Assembly (NCBI RefSeq): GCF_001556865.1 | Contig: NZ_LSJY01000173.1 | Coordinates: forward strand, 1-6,551 | Length of the DNA stretch: 6,551 bases | Source: Sphingobium sp. CCH11-B1 | Lineage (GTDB): Bacteria; Pseudomonadota; Alphaproteobacteria; Sphingomonadales; Sphingomonadaceae | Reading direction: 5' to 3' | Part shown: positions 1-6,191 of the stretch, piece by piece | Numbering within the stretch: the stretch's first letter is position 1 | How the letters are laid out: each line of letters begins with the position of its first letter | The notes under the pieces: model-generated | Database searches by the model: none | What the model saw: the letters and a program-made list of their open reading frames with translations, nothing else | What the model was told of the DNA's origin: nothing | Program-made: the position numbers and the translations under genes

Positions 1-959
1 TAACCGACCGTGGTGGCCCCAAGGAGGCGGAAGCTGCGCGTGATCCGCGCCGCCCCGGCGGCGACGACAGCGCCCTTCTGCGCGGCGAGCAATTCCAGGC
101 TGCTCGACTGCGCGAGGCGTTGCAACTCGCTTACGTCATCCTCGTGGGCGAGGGGCAGCGGCAGCACGGTGTCGCTTTTCCAATCCGCCTCCGCTCCCCG
201 CAATCCGATCGCATTGTTGAGTTCGAGACGCGCCATCTTGCCGGCGACGGCGGCGCGGGTCGCCTCGATACGCGCCTGGCTGGCGGCGGCCTTTTCGCGG
301 TTGAGCTGCAATTCCGTGATGTTGCCCGCGTCGTAAAAGCGCTGGGCGAGGTCTGCCGAAACCTGCAAGCCATCCGCGACCGCCGCCCGCATCTCGGCAA
401 CCTGCTGCGCTCCGACATAGCGATACCACGCCGCCTCGACGTCGAGACTGACGCCCAGGATCGACGCCGCCACCTCGTACCGGGCGCGTTCGTAGTCGAG
501 ACGGGCGAGCCGCGCCTTGGCTGGCAAGGTCAACAAATCGACCAGAGGCTCGGCGACGCCGAACACGAATTGCGATCCCGGCCCGCCCGCGAGCGCCAGG
601 CTCGACAGGCTGATGCGCGGATTGGCGACCTGGACGGCGTCGAGAACATCGGCCCGAGCCAGTCCGAGCTCGCCATAAATCTGCTGGAGGCGCGGACTCC
701 TGAGCATGGCAGTCTTGACGGCCAAATCCGCCGTCATCGGTTGGGCGGCGACCGATTGCTGGGCCTGTGTCTCCTGTTCGCCCTGGTCGTTTTGCTCCCA
801 GCCCAGCGACGGCGCGCCGCGATCCGCAAGCAACTTCTCGATCGCCACATGATCCCTGCCCGGATCGAAGGTCGTGCAACCCGCAAGCACGGTCGTCACG
901 GCCAGGATGATGATGCGCGGGGGCATCGGCCTCAGCCGACTGTGCGAGGGATTCACCAT
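1..959 (-). CDS. TolC/NodT-family outer-membrane efflux lipoprotein, 5' part (3' end beyond left edge)
   Basis: Reading the minus strand from the ATG at 959-957 gives 319 codons with no stop, continuing past the left edge. The first 28 residues form a lipoprotein signal: a basic stretch, a hydrophobic IIILAVTTVLA core and a VLAGC lipobox with the lipidated Cys at residue 28. The rest looks like an outer-membrane efflux (OEP) protein: alanine- and leucine-rich helices, a segment with PRLQQIYGELGLARAD near residues 89-104, RFYDAGNITELQLN at 207-220 and LNNAIGL at 247-253. Such proteins form the trimeric outer-membrane duct of RND-type metal or drug pumps. Family members are about 450 residues, so roughly a third is missing. 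An ATG at 926 is also possible, but GGA seven bases before 959 favours the longer form. The substrate cannot be told from this part; resemblance to the CzcC/CusC-like branch makes metal export plausible. A Tn3-family transposon sits 75 bp upstream. Confidence 0.85.
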   Translation of the reverse strand, partial: MVNPSHSRLRPMPPRIIILAVTTVLAGCTTFDPGRDHVAIEKLLADRGAPSLGWEQNDQGEQETQAQQSVAAQPMTADLAVKTAMLRSPRLQQIYGELGLARADVLDAVQVANPRISLSSLALAGGPGSQFVFGVAEPLVDLLTLPAKARLARLDYERARYEVAASILGVSLDVEAAWYRYVGAQQVAEMRAAVADGLQVSADLAQRFYDAGNITELQLNREKAAASQARIEATRAAVAGKMARLELNNAIGLRGAEADWKSDTVLPLPLAHEDDVSELQRLAQSSSLELLAAQKGAVVAAGAARITRSFRLLGATTVG

Positions 960-1029
960 GCATTCCGCTGATTGGAAGACGCCATTGAGTAGATTCCCCC
1001 CTCGTTCCGAGATGCTGCAACTACATTCG
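960..1029. other. Residual native upstream region of the efflux lipoprotein gene
   Basis: These 70 bases are what remains of the native 5' region of the TolC-like gene between its start codon and the transposon. They contain a small palindrome, CTCG-TTC-CGAG, at 1001-1011. On the minus strand there is a weak -35-like TTGCAG followed 18 bases later by GAATCT, which is not convincing as a promoter. No terminator-like hairpin with a T run is visible between tnpA and the lipoprotein gene. Confidence 0.4.
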
Positions 1030-1034
1030 TTATA
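1030..1034. repeat. Target site duplication TTATA, left copy
   Basis: TTATA directly abuts the outer end of the left inverted repeat and is repeated exactly at 4826-4830 outside the right repeat. A 5-bp AT-rich duplication is what Tn3-family transposition produces. The inferred empty site is CATTCG-TTATA-CGCGGC. Confidence 0.93.
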
Positions 1035-1072
1035 GGGTCGTGCGGCTGAGCGGAACAGGAAAGTGTCGTAAG
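1035..1072 (+). repeat. Left terminal inverted repeat (IRL), 38 bp
   Basis: It begins GGGTCGTGCGGCTGAG at the outer end and finishes GTGTCGTAAG inward, and is the reverse complement of 4788-4825 except at one base (G at 1068). A TAAG inner end and 38-bp length are typical of Tn3-family ends, where TnpA binds and cuts. The tnpA stop codon lies only 15 bp further in. Confidence 0.96.
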
Positions 1073-1087
1073 GGGCATTATTTCCTT

Positions 1088-4000
1088 TCAAAAGTCCCAT
1101 TCGGAATTAGGTTGGCGTAGCGGTCTGAGGCCGCCGTTTGCGACGGCGTCAGGCACGGAGAAGTCGTAGCGGCCGAGGAAATTGATGTGACGCCAAGATA
1201 TCGGCGAGAGCCGAGCGATATCGGCGGGCAGCGGCGGCGTCCCGGCCTCGCTGAGTTGGCGCACGGTTTCCTGCATGTAGACAGCGTTCCAGTGGACGAT
1301 GGAGTTGAGGGCCAGACCGAGGACCCCAAGCTGCTCCTCTTGGCCCTGACGCAGAGGGCTTCTGATTTCGCCCCGATCGCCGTGATGGACGCGCCGACCG
1401 AGCTTGTGGCGCAATTCCTGCCGGTTGAGCTGAAACAATATTCGTCGCCGGAACGGCCGGTCATCGATGTATCGCAGGATATGCAGCGTCTTGATGATGC
1501 GGCCGAGTTCAGACAGGGCCTTGGCCAGCGTTGTTGGGCGGTCTTTGACCTGCAGCATTCGCATGACGCCTGCGGCCTTGAGGTGGCCGAGCTTGAGCGA
1601 TCCGGCCAAGCGGATAAGGTCGGACCAGTTTTCCCGGATCAGATTGATTTTAACCCTGCCCCAGGCGGTCTGATCGAACGGCCCATAGCTCGCCTGGCGG
1701 TCGATACGCCAGAGTTTGGCGTCGCCGATGTCCGCCAGACGGGGGCTGAACCGGTAGCCCAAGAGCCAGAACAGACCGAAAATGGCGTCGGAATAGGCGG
1801 CGGTGTCGGTCATGATCTCCAGAGGATCGAGCTCGGTTTCCTGCTCCAGCAGGAGAGCCAGGACGACCAGGCTGTCGCGCAACGTGCCGGGGATGACCGC
1901 TCCGGTCAGACCGCTGAACTGATTGGAAATCATGTTGTACCAAGTGACGCCGCGCTCCTGGCCGTAATATTTGGGGTTGGGCCCGGCGTGTATGGCGCTC
2001 GACGGAGCGACAAAACGCATGCCGTCGGCGCTGGCCACCTCGCCTGCGCCCCAATGTTGGACGATATCCAGACGACTGTGAGCGGAAACGATCGCGGCGT
2101 TGGCCGCGGCGATGGTCTCGGGCCGAATGAAATTCTGACCGACCCAAGAAAGACGGTCGCGACGCAGAGCCGCAAATTCCGGGCGCACGATCGGCTCAAG
2201 ACCGATGTTGCAGGCGCCGCCGACCAGGGTCGCGCACAGGCTTATCTCGAAGTGCTCGACGGTGGCCTGACGCTCGCTCAGATGCGTAAAGGACTTGGCA
2301 AATCCGGTTCGCGCCATGACTTCAAGAAAGATGTCGGGCATTCCGGCCTTCGGCATGCGCGTTTGGACGGCGGCGCGAAGTGCTCGAAGGCTCTCGGGTT
2401 CATCAAGCTTGTCGAGGGGCGTGACCACAATCCCCATCTTGTCGGCGACCGTCTCAAAACGCAGGTCCGGATTGTCGCCGGCGCGCGCAACGACATGTCG
2501 ATATGCCTCGTCGAGAAGGCGGGAGAGACCGTCAATCTCAATGTCGGCTTCCAGAGATCGGCCCAGGGCGCGTGCTACCATCAACCTGGAATTGTGCCAG
2601 GACTCGCCCTCGAGCATCCCGCGCCGGGGATCCCCGTATCGGATGCCGGGCTTGGCGAACACATCGCGACGCTTGATCGCCAGACGCCACGCATCGATGA
2701 TCGCGAAGACATAGGCCTTCGGGTCGCGCATCCTGCCATCGTCATCCAGGACATGTTGCCTCCACGCCTTCGAGACCGCAGCGATCGGTGCGCCGCGCAT
2801 CTTGACGAGAGAGGACCAGTCGTCCACGCCCTTGAGGTAGCTGATCGCGGCCTTGACGTTTTTGCCACCTGGGGCAGCGTCGGTCTCGATGCGGGTAGCG
2901 ATTTCAAAGAACAATCGCCGGGCGCTCCGCCATTTTGTTCGCAGTTGATCATAGGGCTTGGTCTCCGCGGGCTTGGCGATCGCCTCCACCTTGGACATGG
3001 CGGCCTCGATGTCGGGACGGGGCAACCGCTCGAAGAGCACATCTCGCCATTCATTGAGGGGCAGGGCGTCGTCGGTCAAAACCAACAGACCCATTGCGTG
3101 GAGCAGCATCGCGGCGCCATCGAGATCGCGCAGACTGCGCAGGCGGGCCTGTTTGTCGGCGGCTTCAGCCCCTTTCACCAAGTCGGCGAGCAGAGCCTCG
3201 GCCAGCTCGGCGGCGTCGTCCTGGGCCGCCGCTTCGAGCGTATGGAAGAGCGCGGCTACGGTCGCGGTTCGACGAGGCTCCTGAAGGGCGGCGATGGCCG
3301 AGGGCTTGCCGACGCGCGCTACCCGCGCGAGCCGCTCAAGGGTTGTGGCGGGAACGCCCCGCGGTGGCGCCGGCCGCAGATTGAACGCCCGGACCGCATC
3401 GAGCCGATCAAGGTGTCGGAAGAGTTCGGTCGGCATGCGCTTGGAGGGAACGGTCCGGAGCGCGTCCAGGGCGGCGAACGTGGATGTGTCGCCATCGTCA
3501 AACAGCGCGGCGATGCGCACGCGCTGGTCATCGCTCAAGCTGGCGACCAGATGGCGCCAAAGCCTGGTCCGCGCACGATCGCGGATCCTGCCAACCAGGC
3601 GCTCGACGACCGTGACGCCCGGCAGCAGCACCTTGTTGGCGATCAGCCAGGCCGCAGCTCGATCAATCAGGGGGCCGGGCCGATCGTCGCCGCTCCAGCA
3701 AAGGGCGTAGAGCCATCGGGTCAGCCGGAAACGTGCCACCGCGTTGTCGCCAAAGTCCGTGAAGCCGCAGTGCGTCCGGATGAGCGCGAGGTGCCGGATG
3801 CGTCGGCTTCCCGCAAAATAGGCGTCCACGTCCGTGCCGGGTTCAAGAGCGAGTTGTTCGATCACGGCCGCCAGGACCGACGCTGGGATCTCGGCGGGCG
3901 AGACTGGAAATGCGCCCAGAAACCGGGCGCTCGTCAGCATCACGGCAAAGCCGAGCCGATTGTGGTCGCCGCGCAGAGTTCCAATGAGGTCGCGATCAGT

Positions 4001-4102
4001 TTGGTCCAGATGGAAATATCGCGCGAGTTGATCGGCCGACGGTTCGCCATCAAAGCGGGCAAAGCCCTGACGCTGGGCGTCAGTGAGGTGACGGGTGGGC
4101 AT
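1088..4102 (-). CDS. tnpA: Tn3-family transposase TnpA
   Basis: This is the DDE transposase that binds the 38-bp ends and carries out replicative transposition. With the start chosen here (MPTRHLTDAQRQGF) it has 1,004 residues, the normal family length of about 1,000. The N-terminal part has the conserved DNA-binding (DUF4158-type) region. The C-terminal DDE_Tnp_Tn3 region shows the catalytic triad: Asp in SADGMRF (about residue 693), Asp in MTDTAAYSD (about 766) and Glu in QLNRQE (about 896). The 73 and 130 residue spacings match the family as I know it. RGEIR and HWNAVYM follow, and no frameshift is seen. The frame is open upstream to an ATG at 4177, adding 25 residues. I reject that start because the extra residues do not look like family sequence and it would place most of the res region inside the gene. 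No clear Shine-Dalgarno precedes either start. Transcription runs outward toward the efflux lipoprotein gene. Confidence 0.96.
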   Translation of the reverse strand: MPTRHLTDAQRQGFARFDGEPSADQLARYFHLDQTDRDLIGTLRGDHNRLGFAVMLTSARFLGAFPVSPAEIPASVLAAVIEQLALEPGTDVDAYFAGSRRIRHLALIRTHCGFTDFGDNAVARFRLTRWLYALCWSGDDRPGPLIDRAAAWLIANKVLLPGVTVVERLVGRIRDRARTRLWRHLVASLSDDQRVRIAALFDDGDTSTFAALDALRTVPSKRMPTELFRHLDRLDAVRAFNLRPAPPRGVPATTLERLARVARVGKPSAIAALQEPRRTATVAALFHTLEAAAQDDAAELAEALLADLVKGAEAADKQARLRSLRDLDGAAMLLHAMGLLVLTDDALPLNEWRDVLFERLPRPDIEAAMSKVEAIAKPAETKPYDQLRTKWRSARRLFFEIATRIETDAAPGGKNVKAAISYLKGVDDWSSLVKMRGAPIAAVSKAWRQHVLDDDGRMRDPKAYVFAIIDAWRLAIKRRDVFAKPGIRYGDPRRGMLEGESWHNSRLMVARALGRSLEADIEIDGLSRLLDEAYRHVVARAGDNPDLRFETVADKMGIVVTPLDKLDEPESLRALRAAVQTRMPKAGMPDIFLEVMARTGFAKSFTHLSERQATVEHFEISLCATLVGGACNIGLEPIVRPEFAALRRDRLSWVGQNFIRPETIAAANAAIVSAHSRLDIVQHWGAGEVASADGMRFVAPSSAIHAGPNPKYYGQERGVTWYNMISNQFSGLTGAVIPGTLRDSLVVLALLLEQETELDPLEIMTDTAAYSDAIFGLFWLLGYRFSPRLADIGDAKLWRIDRQASYGPFDQTAWGRVKINLIRENWSDLIRLAGSLKLGHLKAAGVMRMLQVKDRPTTLAKALSELGRIIKTLHILRYIDDRPFRRRILFQLNRQELRHKLGRRVHHGDRGEIRSPLRQGQEEQLGVLGLALNSIVHWNAVYMQETVRQLSEAGTPPLPADIARLSPISWRHINFLGRYDFSVPDAVANGGLRPLRQPNSEWDF

Positions 4103-4233
4103 ACCGTGCGAAACTTTCAACTTTTGCGAAGGGGACGGCCCATGCCGATAAACAAGGCGAATTTCTTCGCAAAACATATGTGCGAAACAAAATTGTTTTG
4201 CAGTAACTTTCGCACAATATCTGGAGCAGTCGC
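4103..4233. promoter_or_regulatory. res: Putative res site and divergent tnpA/tnpR control region
   Basis: These 131 bases lie between the divergent start codons, the usual position and size (about 120 bp) of a Tn3-type res site. A GTGCGAAA-like word recurs in both orientations: 4106-4113, 4124-4130 (TTGCGAA), 4166-4172 (TTCGCAA), 4179-4187 (TGTGCGAAA) and 4208-4216 (TTTCGCACA). The best candidate crossover subsite is about 4179-4204, where TGTGCGAAACA faces TGTTTTGCAGT across AAAT, giving two half-sites that agree at 8 of 11 positions. In this family the resolvase binds three such subsites and thereby also represses both genes. The subsite assignment is inferred; the repeats are directly visible. 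A good ribosome site for tnpR (GGAG, 4223-4226) closes the region. Confidence 0.72.
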
Positions 4234-4794
4234 ATGAAGCTCGGCTACGCGCGCGTTTCCACCGAGGATCAGAACTTGGAAATCCAGCGCGGTCGGCTCT
4301 CGGAGGCGGGCTGTGAAATGATGTTCGAAGAGAAAATATCGGGGGCCGCTCGTGGCCGGCCCGAGCTTGAAAAGCTGATGGGTCACCTGCGCAAAGACGA
4401 TGTTCTCGTCGTCGCCCGCCTCGATCGTTTGGCGCGATCCACCATCGAACTCCTGCACATCGCGGAACGCATCAAGGAAAAGCAGGCAGGATTACAATCG
4501 CTTGATGAACCTTGGGCCGATACCACGTCCCCGTCTGGCGTGATGATCATGACCGTATTCGCTGGGATCGCCCAGTTCGAGCGGACTCTCATATTGAGCC
4601 GAACCGAGGAGGGGCGAAAGGCGGCGATGGCGCGCGGTGTGAGCTTCGGACGCCCAAAGAAAATGCGCCCAGATCAGGCGGAGCTCGCTCGCCAACTCGT
4701 TCTCGAGGGTAAGTCCATTAGCGCCGTCGCAAGGACCTTCAACGTTCACCCGGCCACCATCTATCGCTGTATCGAGCCAAACAGTGCCTTATGA
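4234..4794 (+). CDS. tnpR: Serine resolvase TnpR of the Tn3-family transposon
   Basis: This 186-residue small serine recombinase resolves transposition cointegrates at res. The N-terminal catalytic domain shows YARVSTEDQ with the nucleophile Ser9, the RLDRLARS motif with Asp64, Arg65 and Arg68, and AQFERTL on the long dimer helix (about 113-119). SFGRPKK leads into a C-terminal helix-turn-helix (about 157-179, ISAVARTFNVHPATIYR). All key residues are present and the length is typical. The start has GGAG seven bases upstream. It is divergent from tnpA across the res region and probably represses both promoters, as in Tn3. The last codon and the TGA stop lie inside the right terminal inverted repeat, and the T of the TGA is the only base at which the two terminal repeats differ. 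Confidence 0.96.
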   Translation: MKLGYARVSTEDQNLEIQRGRLSEAGCEMMFEEKISGAARGRPELEKLMGHLRKDDVLVVARLDRLARSTIELLHIAERIKEKQAGLQSLDEPWADTTSPSGVMIMTVFAGIAQFERTLILSRTEEGRKAAMARGVSFGRPKKMRPDQAELARQLVLEGKSISAVARTFNVHPATIYRCIEPNSAL

Positions 4795-4825
4795 CACTTT
4801 CCTGTTCCGCTCAGCCGCACGACCC
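4788..4825 (-). repeat. Right terminal inverted repeat (IRR), 38 bp
   Basis: Read on the minus strand from 4825 it starts GGGTCGTGCGGCTGAG, as the left repeat does, and ends GTGTCATAAG. It matches the left repeat at 37 of 38 positions; the difference is T at plus-strand 4792. Its innermost seven bases overlap the end of tnpR, including the stop codon at 4792-4794. Confidence 0.96.
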
Positions 4826-4830
4826 TTATA
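4826..4830. repeat. Target site duplication TTATA, right copy
   Basis: This is an exact copy of 1030-1034, directly outside the right inverted repeat, and it completes the 5-bp duplication made on insertion. Confidence 0.93.
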
Positions 4831-4989
4831 CGCGGCTCAACCGTTACGCCCTCACGCGCCGCCGATCTTCAGCAATTTCCGATGCAGCAGTGCGTGATCG
4901 CCCAACTTGTAACCAAGCGGGCAAAATGCGCGGACTGCCAGCCAGCACATATGCTTTGGCAACAACGCTCAGATTGAAGGACCAAGCCC
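4831..4989. other. Native upstream region of the small exported-protein gene
   Basis: These 159 bases between the transposon and the start at 4990 contain no supported gene. Joined to 960-1029 they form the original intergenic region of two divergent genes. A ribosome binding site, GAAGGA at 4976-4981, lies eight bases before the ATG at 4990. No convincing promoter hexamer pair or terminator was recognised. Confidence 0.45.
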
Positions 4990-5343
4990 ATGAATCGTTA
5001 TCTCGCCGCCGCCTTTGCGGGGATCGCCGCTATCGTCGGCATGACCAACGCCCAGGCCGCCACCACAATGTCGGGCGCCGGACATTACGAATGGCGCATC
5101 GTCAATCAGCGACCGGGGCCGCGGGCACCGATTGTCGCGCCGCGGCGGGTATGGATATCGTCGACGCCTTCGGAGGTGCAAGCGGCGGCCGACCGTTCGG
5201 AGGTTGCGGGACATTTTGAGTGGCGCGTCACCGTTTCGCCGGGACCGCGCGGGACACCGGTCTCCCGCCAAGTCTGGGTGCCGACCCCAACCATGATGGC
5301 TCGGGCTGGCGGGGCGGCGATGACGGCTGAACAGGGTCTCTAA
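4990..5343 (+). CDS. Small exported protein with duplicated EWR/PGPR/VW motif, function unknown
   Basis: A 117-residue protein that I cannot assign to a named family. Residues 1-23 are a clear Sec signal peptide (MNRYL, a hydrophobic core, then AQA-A at the cleavage point), so the product should be periplasmic or secreted, with about 94 mature residues. The mature part contains two related units: GHYEWRIVNQRPGPR to RRVWI (residues 31-56) and GHFEWRVTVSPGPR to RQVWV (74-97), joined by an alanine- and serine-rich linker. There is no cysteine, so a covalent haem site or a lipoprotein anchor is excluded. The start is supported by GAAGGA eight bases upstream. Before the transposon insertion it was divergent from the TolC-type lipoprotein gene, which makes a shared role in envelope or metal stress possible but unproven. 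The tail MTAEQGL lies outside the repeats. Confidence 0.82.
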   Translation: MNRYLAAAFAGIAAIVGMTNAQAATTMSGAGHYEWRIVNQRPGPRAPIVAPRRVWISSTPSEVQAAADRSEVAGHFEWRVTVSPGPRGTPVSRQVWVPTPTMMARAGGAAMTAEQGL

Positions 5344-5349
5344 GGGGAT

Positions 5350-5376
5350 TTACCCGACAGTTAAAACGTCTGGTAA
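5350..5376. promoter_or_regulatory. 27-bp imperfect dyad between the exported-protein gene and the second resolvase
   Basis: TTACCCGAC (5350-5358) and GTCTGGTAA (5368-5376) are inverted copies agreeing at 8 of 9 positions, around the AT-rich spacer AGTTAAAAC. It lies seven bases after the stop codon of the exported protein. The size and AT-rich centre resemble a resolvase crossover subsite (about 28 bp), so it could be part of a res-like site for the downstream recombinase. A hairpin terminator for the upstream gene is the alternative, but only a mixed T-rich stretch follows, not a clean T run. Confidence 0.4.
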
Positions 5377-5510
5377 TGTCTTCAATCTCTCGTAAACGAA
5401 CGATTGCCGGGGACGCTGGTGCAACACGCGTGAGCAGCCGCGCAGCGGCCATTTCGCCTCTCGAAACCGTACCTTGTTTCCTTCTTCGAAATCGGGCTAG
5501 TTCGCGTCGA

Positions 5511-5523
5511 GTTCTCGGAGAAC
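5511..5523. promoter_or_regulatory. Palindrome covering the ribosome binding site of the second resolvase
   Basis: GTTCTC-G-GAGAAC is a perfect 6+1+6 inverted repeat. The GGAG at 5517-5520 inside it is the evident ribosome binding site for the TTG start at 5528, seven bases further on. A second, overlapping dyad, CGAG-TT-CTCG, occupies 5508-5517. The one-base centre makes an RNA hairpin with all pairs unlikely, so a protein operator or part of a recombinase site is the more natural reading. Confidence 0.45.
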
Positions 5524-5527
5524 GCCC

Positions 5528-6103
5528 TTGCTCGTCGGTTACGCCCGTGTTTCCACCAGGGATCAGTCCCCTGCCCTACAAATCGACGCGCTCCATGCGG
5601 CCGGGTGCGAACGCGTGTTCACCGAAAAGGCATCGGGCGCGCAGCGCGATCGACCGGAATTGAGGGCCGCGCTAGATTACATCCGCGCCGGTGATTCCCT
5701 TGTGGTGTGGAAGCTCGACCGGCTGGCGCGCTCCGTCCGGCAGCTCGTGGAGACGGCCGAAGATCTCGCCAAGCGCGAGATTGGCCTTCGCGTGCTCACC
5801 CAGGCCATCGACACCACCAGCCCCGGCGGGCGGCTCGTTTTCCACGTCTTCGCGGCCGTCGCCGAGTTCGAGCGCGAGCTGACGCTAGAGCGCACCCACG
5901 CCGGACTTGCCCAGGCGAAGGCGTTGGGGCGACGCGGCGGGCGCAAGCCGGCGATGGGACCGGCGGAGATCAAGCGCGCCAAGGCGATGCTCGCAGACCC
6001 GACCATCGCCGTCGAGGAGGTGGCAGCGCAGCTCGGGGTGCAGCCGTCGACGCTCTACCGGCACATACCGGGTGGGCGCAGCTCGGTGGTCGCGCAGGTG
6101 TAA
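5528..6103 (+). CDS. Serine recombinase (resolvase/invertase family), second copy, unrelated to the transposon
   Basis: A 191-residue small serine recombinase. It has YARVSTRDQ with Ser9, KLDRLARS with Asp64, Arg65 and Arg68, DTTSPGGRLVFHVFAAVAEFERELT for the dimer helix region, GRRGGRKP as the hinge, and a C-terminal helix-turn-helix (about 158-180, EEVAAQLGVQPSTLYRHI). The start is TTG: the in-frame stop TAG at 5498-5500 leaves no upstream ATG, and GGAG seven bases before the TTG supports it. Many positions differ from TnpR at 4234, including the DNA-binding domain, so it is not a duplicate. It may resolve multimers of a plasmid, resolve another transposon, or invert a segment; the sequence does not decide. 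No transposase accompanies it in the window. The downstream neighbour is a convergent HNH-like gene 100 bp away. Confidence 0.93.
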   Translation: MLVGYARVSTRDQSPALQIDALHAAGCERVFTEKASGAQRDRPELRAALDYIRAGDSLVVWKLDRLARSVRQLVETAEDLAKREIGLRVLTQAIDTTSPGGRLVFHVFAAVAEFERELTLERTHAGLAQAKALGRRGGRKPAMGPAEIKRAKAMLADPTIAVEEVAAQLGVQPSTLYRHIPGGRSSVVAQV

Positions 6104-6171
6104 TGGAGGCCGTCATTGTCGGCCGCGTCTTTCTTCCACCCACCCAACCCTTGGGGCTTGGCCCACGGCCC

Positions 6172-6191
6172 GGCAGGCAGGCAGGCAGGCA
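6172..6191. repeat. Tetranucleotide tract (GGCA)5
   Basis: Five perfect GGCA units followed by GGGG lie in the 100-bp gap between the convergent stop codons of the recombinase and the HNH-like gene. Such a tract can change length by slipped-strand mispairing. It is outside both genes, so a coding switch is unlikely. A weak CCC-TTG-GGG hairpin nearby (about 6148-6156) lacks a T run and was not called a terminator. Confidence 0.8.

Larger units (their letters stand above)
1035..4825. mobile_element. Complete Tn3-family transposon, 3,791 bp, tnpA and tnpR only
   Basis: The element is bounded by 38-bp terminal inverted repeats (37/38 identical) that start GGGTCGTGCGG and end TAAG at the inner side. 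It is flanked by the 5-bp direct repeat TTATA. Inside are a full-length Tn3-type transposase on the minus strand and a serine resolvase on the plus strand, divergent, with a res-like intergenic region. This is the classic Tn3 layout reduced to its minimum, with no antibiotic, metal, toxin-antitoxin or other passenger gene. Intact ends, an exact target duplication and unbroken genes suggest a recent and possibly still active insertion. Transposition in this family is replicative: TnpA forms a cointegrate and TnpR resolves it at res. Confidence 0.96.

Noticed and set aside
120..1020. Long open frames on both strands over the left part (plus 120-971, minus 136-1020)
   Set aside because: The minus frame starting at 959, which runs off the edge, encodes a recognisable lipoprotein signal and outer-membrane efflux protein. 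The others are arginine-rich shadows without recognisable domains.
2295..3710. Several 100-165 codon frames within tnpA
   Set aside because: They are out-of-frame or antisense shadows of the transposase, with arginine- and serine-rich low-information sequence.
4193..4220. A TTGTTT ... CAATAT promoter for tnpR
   Set aside because: The hexamers are weak, and the implied transcript start would fall on or after the ribosome binding site, so it was not listed as a separate promoter.
1187..4237. A 1,016-codon open frame on the plus strand, antisense to tnpA
   Set aside because: Its codons are exactly the reverse complements of tnpA codons, so it stays open only because tnpA avoids the codons TTA, CTA and TCA, as expected in GC-rich DNA. 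The product lacks family features, whereas tnpA has the full catalytic signature.
5344..5380. GGGGATTTACCC after the exported-protein stop as a possible second Tn3-type end
   Set aside because: Tn3-family ends often begin GGGG, but no matching inverted copy, TAAG inner end at 38 bp or flanking 5-bp duplication is seen.
6140..6165. Hairpin around CCC-TTG-GGG as a terminator between the convergent genes
   Set aside because: The stem is short and interrupted, and no T run follows in either direction.
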